Origin: Flavipsychrobacter stenotrophus
Lineage (GTDB): Bacteria > Bacteroidota > Bacteroidia > Chitinophagales > Chitinophagaceae
Assembly: GCA_947371715.1 (NCBI GenBank)
Contig: CANBQQ010000051.1
Coordinates: forward strand, 1 to 11,526
Length of the DNA stretch: 11,526 bases
Reading direction: 5' to 3'
Positions 7,370-11,526 of this stretch are shown here, piece by piece; the stretch's first letter is position 1, and each line of letters begins with the position of its first letter. A model generated the notes under the pieces. It ran no database searches and had not been told where the DNA came from. It saw only the letters and a program-made list of their open reading frames with translations. The translations under genes were made by a program, and so were the position numbers.

Positions 7370-8545
7370 ATGGCAAAACATTTTGCAATTGCAAGCTTAA
7401 CACTATTAGCCGGTCTTGTGTCTTTTAACGGCCGTGCCCAGAATATTAATGGTACCCAGAACTTTGTTACAACAGCGGTTCCCTTTCTGAGAATTACCCC
7501 CGATGCCCGTGCAGGTGCCATGGGCGATGCCGGTATTGCTACCACTCCCGATGCTAATGCACAATACTGGAACGTAGCTAAACTGGCCTTTTCTGAGAAG
7601 AATTATGGTATTTCTGCTACTTATACTCCATGGTTGAAGGACCTCGTTCCGGATATCTTCCTGGCTTATATTTCCGGCTATGCTAAAATAGGCAAGGACA
7701 ACAACCAGACGATCAGCGCATCTATGCGTTATTTCTCTTTGGGTAATATCAACTACACTACCAATACAGGCGACCCTAATGGTACAGGCCAGCCACGTGA
7801 GTATTCTTTTGACGTAGGCTATTCCCGTAAGTTGTCTGAAAACTTCTCTACCGGTGTAAGCCTCAGGTATATCCACTCTGCTATTGCATCAGGCGTAAGC
7901 TACCTTGCAGGTAATAACTACAAGCCGGGTAATGCATTGTCTGCCGACGCTGGTGTATTTTACACAAAGAGAACAGAAAAAGATGATATCCATGTTAACA
8001 CCCTTAACCTGGGTGCAGTAGTAAGTAACCTTGGTTCTAAGATATCTTACAACTCAAGCAGAAAGGATTTCATACCAATGAATCTGGGCCTGGGTGTAGC
8101 GTATACTACTCAGTTCGACCAGTACAACAAGATGACCTTTGCATTTGATGTGAACAAACTACTGGTACCTGCGCTGAATAGCTCAGATACACAGGTAGGT
8201 ATCATCAGCGGTGTGTTTTCATCATTTGGTGGCGGCAACCAGTTGCAGAAGCTCGACCTTTCTCTCGGACTTGAATATTGGTACCAGGATCAGTTCGCTG
8301 TTCGTGCAGGTTACTTCTACGAAGACAAAAGCAATGGCGACCGTCAGTACATAACTGCAGGACTGGGTGTTAAGTACAATGTATTCCAGATCAATGCGGC
8401 ATACATCGTTCCACAGGGCAGTGGTACTACCCGCAACCCATTGTCTAACACAGTACGTTTCTCATTGCTGTTCGAATTCGACAAGATCAACAAGGCTGCT
8501 GCCGATGATGCACCAGCTGATGTTGCTCCACCGGCATCTAACTAA
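7370..8545 (+). CDS. porV: Type IX secretion system outer-membrane shuttle protein PorV
   Basis: PorV (also called LptO or PG27 in Porphyromonas) is an outer-membrane beta-barrel of the FadL/OmpP1-like type. It collects T9SS cargo from the translocon and delivers it to the PorU sortase complex (family knowledge). The 391-residue protein starts MAKHFAIASLTLLAGLVSFN with likely cleavage after GRA (23/24). The family signature follows the mature N-terminus: VPFLRITPDARAGAMGDAG, then ANAQYWNVAKLAF. Beyond that come alternating barrel strands and aromatic residues (for example LSLGLEYWYQDQFAVRAGYF), ending in a terminal strand NTVRFSLLFEF. An unusual Ala/Asp/Pro-rich tail follows the last strand (about residues 376-391). 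The A-rich leader has no clear Shine-Dalgarno, as is usual in this phylum. It pairs with porU upstream and is closed by a strong terminator. Confidence 0.95.
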   Translation: MAKHFAIASLTLLAGLVSFNGRAQNINGTQNFVTTAVPFLRITPDARAGAMGDAGIATTPDANAQYWNVAKLAFSEKNYGISATYTPWLKDLVPDIFLAYISGYAKIGKDNNQTISASMRYFSLGNINYTTNTGDPNGTGQPREYSFDVGYSRKLSENFSTGVSLRYIHSAIASGVSYLAGNNYKPGNALSADAGVFYTKRTEKDDIHVNTLNLGAVVSNLGSKISYNSSRKDFIPMNLGLGVAYTTQFDQYNKMTFAFDVNKLLVPALNSSDTQVGIISGVFSSFGGGNQLQKLDLSLGLEYWYQDQFAVRAGYFYEDKSNGDRQYITAGLGVKYNVFQINAAYIVPQGSGTTRNPLSNTVRFSLLFEFDKINKAAADDAPADVAPPASN

Positions 8546-8566
8546 TCAAACGAATAACATTAATAC

Positions 8567-8598
8567 AAAGAGCGCTTCGGTTGAAGCGCTCTTTTTTT
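8567..8598 (+). terminator. Intrinsic terminator of the porU-porV unit
   Basis: A perfect 12-bp stem (8567-8578 with 8583-8594, core AGAGCGCTTC) encloses the loop GGTT and runs into seven T residues (8592-8598). It begins 21 bases after the porV stop codon. The minus strand has only a short T-run after the stem, so it is mainly a plus-strand terminator. Confidence 0.92.
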
Positions 8599-8643
8599 GT
8601 GGGTGGTTATTAAAAATACACAAATGAAAACAGCTATTGTATG

Positions 8644-8695
8644 TGTGCAGTGCCCCGGTCGCTGTGGAGACGCAAAATCTTGCGTCTCTACGTAC
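8644..8695 (-). repeat. REP-like palindrome, copy 2 (left border of the RAYT unit)
   Basis: The hairpin stem is 8664-8675 with 8680-8691, 12 pairs including one G-T, around a 4-base loop. The minus strand begins with GTAG (8691-8688) at the 5' foot. The outer flank from about 8644 (GCAGTGCCCCGGTCGCTGT) resembles the flank of copy 4 (CTCCGGTCGTGTCGCTGT). It lies after the porV terminator and 13 bases beyond the RAYT stop codon. Confidence 0.85.
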
Positions 8696-9364
8696 TAATG
8701 TTAGATAATTATTTTCTATAAAATGTATCTTCCCTCCATTTTTTTGGGTTAGTGATAATGTAGTTCCCTATTTTCAGGTATTCCTCTTCATTACGAATTA
8801 TATGATCATGAAAACGAGGCTGCCATTTAAACGCAAGATTGTTTTCTTTGGCATAATTAGTTACCCCAATTTTATAACCCCGCATGATTGATCCAAGATT
8901 TTTCGACTGCGGACCAAAACTATTTCCGGATTGTTCCTTTTGGTTGTCAAATGTTCTATTTATCCCAATAATTCCGTGCACATGATTGGGCATGACTGTA
9001 AATACATCCAGGTCAACAAATGGAAAATGTTGCGGGATCGCCAGCCAACAATCATTTGCAACAATGCCTAAGCACGACCAATACATTTCTTCGTTGGTGA
9101 TCGCTCCAAAATACTGTTCCTTGTTAAAGGTGCAGAGGGTAACAAAATATGCTGCACTGCTGCTATAATCCCATGATCTTAGCCTGGTAGATTCTACTCT
9201 ATATTTATTGTGAAACAGAGACACTATAACTACTATTAGTACTACGTCGCAATATACTTATTCTTGGAAAAAATATAGATAATTATGCAGAAGTCACTTC
9301 GTCAGGCTAGCCGGTAATAATTCAAAAACTACACGTACGTAGAGACGCAAGATTTTGCGTCTCC
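8666..9364 (-). mobile_element. REPtron-like unit: RAYT gene between inverted REP palindromes
   Basis: Bases 8666-8695 and 9335-9364 are exact reverse complements over 30 bp. Each is itself an imperfect palindrome built on GAGACGCAA/TTGCGTCTC. They enclose a single intact gene for a REP-associated tyrosine transposase. The GTAG feet face inward and the flanking head sequences face outward. This matches the known layout in which a RAYT gene is bordered by oppositely oriented REP sequences. There is no tnpB and no sign of a target duplication. RAYTs are generally single-copy, vertically kept genes acting on REPs in trans, so the unit may not move as a whole. Confidence 0.75.
8709..9224 (-). CDS. 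REP-associated tyrosine transposase (RAYT, Y1_Tnp / HUH family)
   Basis: A 171-residue, apparently intact single-strand DNA transposase of the IS200-like Y1 superfamily. The HUH metal-binding motif is His81-Val-His83 in VMPNHVHGII. The likely catalytic tyrosine is Tyr155 in IGNYIITNP, with Tyr149 as a less likely alternative. Family hallmarks include the start NKYRVESTRLRSWDYSSSAA, YFVTLCTFN, the middle LGSIMRGYKIGVTNYAKEN, and the C-terminal FHDHIIRNEEEYLKIGNYI-IITNPKKW block typical of Bacteroidota RAYTs. Such enzymes nick and rejoin REP hairpins; their benefit to the host is unsettled. The ATG at 9224 gives the complete usual N-terminus. The gene is flanked on both sides by inverted palindromic repeats that are its probable substrates. 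It is convergent with porV. I see no TAnnTTTG promoter just upstream. Confidence 0.93.
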   Translation of the reverse strand: MSLFHNKYRVESTRLRSWDYSSSAAYFVTLCTFNKEQYFGAITNEEMYWSCLGIVANDCWLAIPQHFPFVDLDVFTVMPNHVHGIIGINRTFDNQKEQSGNSFGPQSKNLGSIMRGYKIGVTNYAKENNLAFKWQPRFHDHIIRNEEEYLKIGNYIITNPKKWREDTFYRK

Positions 9365-9384
9365 CCAAGCGGCTGGGTGCAGCA
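9335..9384 (+). repeat. REP-like palindrome, copy 3 (right border of the RAYT unit)
   Basis: The plus strand reads GTAG (9339-9342), then a hairpin with 9342-9350 pairing 9355-9363 around loop GATT. The outer flank CAAGCGGCTGGGTGCAGCA (9366-9384) is related to the flank of copy 1. Its first 30 bases are an exact inverted copy of 8666-8695. It lies about 110 bases upstream of the RAYT start. Confidence 0.85.
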
Positions 9385-9390
9385 CATAAA

Positions 9391-9435
9391 CTCCGGTCGT
9401 GTCGCTGTAAAGGACGCAAAATCTTGCGTTTCTAC
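9391..9435 (-). repeat. REP-like palindrome, copy 4 (degenerate, facing copy 3)
   Basis: GGACGCAA (9412-9419) pairs with TTGCGTTT (9424-9431) around loop AATC, with two G-T pairs at the outer end. Compared with copies 1-3 it has substitutions and a 1-base insertion in the left arm. The minus strand begins with GTAG (9435-9432). The flank CTCCGGTCGTGTCGCTGT (9391-9408) matches copy 2 apart from a 5-base insertion. It starts 12 bases past the stop codon of the secreted repeat protein and faces copy 3 head to head, giving a REPIN-like pair. Confidence 0.75.
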
Positions 9436-9447
9436 TAACTGTTATTG

Positions 9448-11526
9448 TTACTCACCCACCACAACCCTTTCCGTCACCTTACCGCCGGCAGTTATTGCAG
9501 ATATCATGTATGTTCCCGCAGCCACATTCATTTGCACCTGTTCCTTTCTGTTCGTCATGGTATTCCATTGCTTAACCACCCTTCCCAAAAGATCAGTTAC
9601 AACCATGTGAACCGGCTCGGTTTCAGAAGAGGAAAGTTGCAGTGTAAATGACCCGTTATTAGGATTCGGCACAATGCTCATATTGCATTGTATGGTACCA
9701 ACATTAGATACAGCAACTGCGCCATTGTAATAGGTCTTCTGCCAGCATCCATTACGGGTGGTAATGACCCAATAGTACTTACCTGCAAGGTCCGGCGCAG
9801 GGTTATAATAATTCTGGTTGGTCTCACCTGACAATAATGTAGAATCCAGTGTGATCACATCATCATATCCCCACTGGTAGGTATCTTCATCAGAAGGCGC
9901 ACATACAAACTGGTGATCGAAGTAGATAACAGAAGGCAGATCAGAAATACCACCATCAACCAGCACCGCGAAAGAATCTCTCTGCGCACAGCCCGATGAC
10001 AGCATGGTAGCGGTAAGGTATATCCAGCCTATACCTGGTGTAGAGAAACTAACTAAACTATTTCTACCACCCGCTCCCGTAGCCCATATAGCAGCAGGAC
10101 TGGAAGCAGTCCAGGTGTAATGTTCACCGTTATATACAGTATCTAGGGTTCCAAAGTTTTGATACAGCGTATTCAAACATACCACTGGGGGGCTCTTAAT
10201 ATCAATATGCGGCATGTGGGCGCCAGGGCTGAGTATCACATTCAACTGCTGCGTATTAGTGCAGCCATTGGCAGTAATTGTAAATATATACACCACCATC
10301 ACATTGCTATCGGTAGTATTGACCGCACTATCATGAATGGCACCTGTACCAAATGAGCTTGGCGGTGTGATGCCGGTTACGGCAGCTCTGGTCCAGCTAT
10401 ACGCTGCGCCCGGAGTTGCACTCAATGGCACATAATCAAATACAGTTCCGCCACACAATGAAGCAGTAAGCGAACTGGTAAGCGTTGGTGTAGGATTTAC
10501 TCTTACCACTACATGCTGCGTATCCGCACAACCATTGGCCACAAGCGCAACAGTGTAGGTTACGATTACAGGAAGTGCAGTAGTATTATCCAGCACCTCA
10601 GTAATAATACCTACGCCGCCGCTTGCGCTGCCGGCAATACCCGTTGTGATATCTCTGCTCCAGATAAACGACGCACCAAGCGTTACGGTAGAAGGCAGAT
10701 AAGTGAACACAGTACTATCACAGATAGCCGGAGGCGTTAATGTGCTCGTAAGCACAGGAGCTGTATTGACCGTTACAATATGATGAGCAGAGAGCACATT
10801 GCAACCAAGGCTTACTGTGTACCTGATAACCACCGTACCAGCTGAAATTCCCGTCACCACGCCACCGCTTGTTACAGATGCAATAGCTGTGTTACTGCTG
10901 CTCCAGGTTCCGCCATTGACCGTATCTGCCAACACGATAGAAGCCCCGCGACAAACAGCCGATGGACCTGTAATGATACCTGTATCAGGCAGCGCATCTA
11001 CTATTACTATGTGTGTTGCAGCAACACTACCACAGGCATTAGTAACGGTGTAAGAGATGGTATCGGTACCCGGACTGATTGTAGTAACAATACCGGTAGG
11101 TGATACCGTTGCCACACCGTTACTTGCCGACCACACCCCACCCGAAGCAGTAGCAGTTAATGAAACTGTACTGGCCAGACAAAGATGAGTTGGTCCGCTA
11201 ATTGTGCCGGCCAACGGCAATGGATTAACTGTAATTGTTGTAGAAGTCGTAGCCGTACCACACACGCTTGTTGCAGCATAAGATATCGTAACAACCCCAC
11301 CCGATATACCGGTAACCACCCCAGCAGTATCTACAGTCGCTATCGAAACACTGTCTGAGGTCCATACGCCACCGGTGACAGTATTGGTCAACGTGATCAC
11401 CTGCCCCTGGCAAACTGTATTGGCTCCTGATATGGTATCTACGTACGGTGAATTATTAACAACAATATTTTTAGTAGCTACTGCTGATCCGCAGATATTT
11501 GTTGTGGTATATAGTATTGTATCAGC
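9448..11526 (-). CDS. Large secreted Ig-like repeat protein with T9SS type A sorting domain, C-terminal part
   Basis: The 3' part of a gene that enters from the right edge; 692 residues are visible and the frame is open to base 11526. GTG at 11400 is an internal valine codon, because the same repeat pattern continues upstream. Visible domains: part of one and then three BIG2-like immunoglobulin repeats of about 76-78 residues (about 43-120, 121-196, 197-254; signatures GGVWS.., GIVTTIS.G, ISYTVTNACG), two PKD-like repeats of about 91 residues (255-344, 345-435, each ending ANGC..TQ..V.VNP or similar), a less repetitive region (436-615), and a T9SS sorting domain (616-692) with IVPNPNNGSF, DLLGRVVKQW and GTYMISA. 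The protein is probably exported by T9SS to the cell surface or medium. Its role cannot be told from repeats alone; adhesion is a guess. The N-terminus is outside the window. Confidence 0.9.
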   Translation of the reverse strand, partial: ADTILYTTTNICGSAVATKNIVVNNSPYVDTISGANTVCQGQVITLTNTVTGGVWTSDSVSIATVDTAGVVTGISGGVVTISYAATSVCGTATTSTTITVNPLPLAGTISGPTHLCLASTVSLTATASGGVWSASNGVATVSPTGIVTTISPGTDTISYTVTNACGSVAATHIVIVDALPDTGIITGPSAVCRGASIVLADTVNGGTWSSSNTAIASVTSGGVVTGISAGTVVIRYTVSLGCNVLSAHHIVTVNTAPVLTSTLTPPAICDSTVFTYLPSTVTLGASFIWSRDITTGIAGSASGGVGIITEVLDNTTALPVIVTYTVALVANGCADTQHVVVRVNPTPTLTSSLTASLCGGTVFDYVPLSATPGAAYSWTRAAVTGITPPSSFGTGAIHDSAVNTTDSNVMVVYIFTITANGCTNTQQLNVILSPGAHMPHIDIKSPPVVCLNTLYQNFGTLDTVYNGEHYTWTASSPAAIWATGAGGRNSLVSFSTPGIGWIYLTATMLSSGCAQRDSFAVLVDGGISDLPSVIYFDHQFVCAPSDEDTYQWGYDDVITLDSTLLSGETNQNYYNPAPDLAGKYYWVITTRNGCWQKTYYNGAVAVSNVGTIQCNMSIVPNPNNGSFTLQLSSSETEPVHMVVTDLLGRVVKQWNTMTNRKEQVQMNVAAGTYMISAITAGGKVTERVVVGE
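10222..11526 (-). repeat. Tandem BIG2-like and PKD-like coding repeats
   Basis: Within the secreted protein the coding DNA falls into units of about 230 bases (11167-11400, 10939-11166, 10765-10938, plus a partial unit at 11401-11526), followed by two units of about 270 bases (10495-10764, 10222-10494). Similarity is clear at protein level (GGVWS, CG, ISGP..C) but low enough in DNA that these are old, diverged duplications rather than recent slippage. Confidence 0.75.

Noticed and set aside
9225..9245. TACTAAT shared in inverted orientation between 8692-8700 and about 9230-9240 as an inner repeat of the RAYT unit
   Set aside because: The match is too short and AT-rich to separate from chance.
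8666..9364. Complete IS200/IS605 insertion sequence
   Set aside because: No tnpB, RAYT-type sequence signatures, and borders that are whole inverted REP palindromes rather than distinct left and right subterminal hairpins.
211..9435. Palindromes as CRISPR repeats
   Set aside because: Only four copies, irregular spacing, mixed orientation and no cas gene; a RAYT gene between two of them explains them better.
9407..9447. Copy 4 palindrome as the intrinsic terminator of the secreted repeat protein
   Set aside because: On the minus strand the stem is followed by a mixed sequence (CAGCGACACGACC) without a T-run, and the stem has mismatches.
9448..11400. A complete 650-residue gene starting at GTG 11400
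   Set aside because: The same reading frame and repeat pattern (TTTNICGSAVAT, then SGANTVCQGQ) continue to base 11526, so this is an internal valine and the gene is cut by the window edge.

Overview
The window looks like a chromosomal segment of a gliding or T9SS-bearing member of the Bacteroidota, most likely Chitinophagaceae or a close relative. The reasons are a GldJ-type lipoprotein next to PorU and PorV, proteins with type IX secretion (T9SS) C-terminal sorting domains, candidate promoters of the Bacteroidota form TAnnTTTG, and A-rich leaders without a clear Shine-Dalgarno sequence. The family-level placement is an inference from general protein style, not from a search.

Layout. At the left edge (1-105, minus) are the first 35 codons of an acyl-CoA carboxylase carboxyltransferase (beta) subunit. 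Next comes murF (282-1571, minus, GTG start), the last cytoplasmic step of peptidoglycan precursor synthesis. A strong minus-strand hairpin terminator (about 1601-1639) separates murF from gldJ (1674-3242, minus), a gliding/T9SS lipoprotein with a formylglycine-generating-enzyme-like fold that lacks the catalytic cysteines. A 275-base divergent intergenic region with candidate promoters in both directions precedes porU (3518-7282, plus), the T9SS sortase with its C25 His/Cys pair intact. porV (7370-8545, plus), the outer-membrane shuttle protein, follows with its own candidate promoter and a textbook terminator (8567-8598).

The right part is accessory. A small REP-associated tyrosine transposase (RAYT, 8709-9224, minus) is bracketed by perfect 30-bp inverted repeats (8666-8695 and 9335-9364), each itself a hairpin. 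A third, degenerate hairpin lies at 9407-9435 and a fourth, remote copy at 211-240 beyond the end of murF. Three of the four carry GTAG at the 5' foot of the hairpin, which resembles the transposase recognition mark known from enterobacterial REP systems. From 9448 to the right edge (minus) runs the 3' part of a large secreted protein made of BIG2-like and PKD-like repeats and ending in a T9SS type A sorting domain.

How the parts fit. GldJ (trans-envelope motor/ring stability), PorV (shuttle) and PorU (sortase) act in the same secretion route. The repeat protein at the right edge is a likely client: exported by T9SS, escorted by PorV, then cleaved at its C-terminal domain and attached by PorU. 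The RAYT/REP unit between porV and that client is a separate, genome-resident mobile module.
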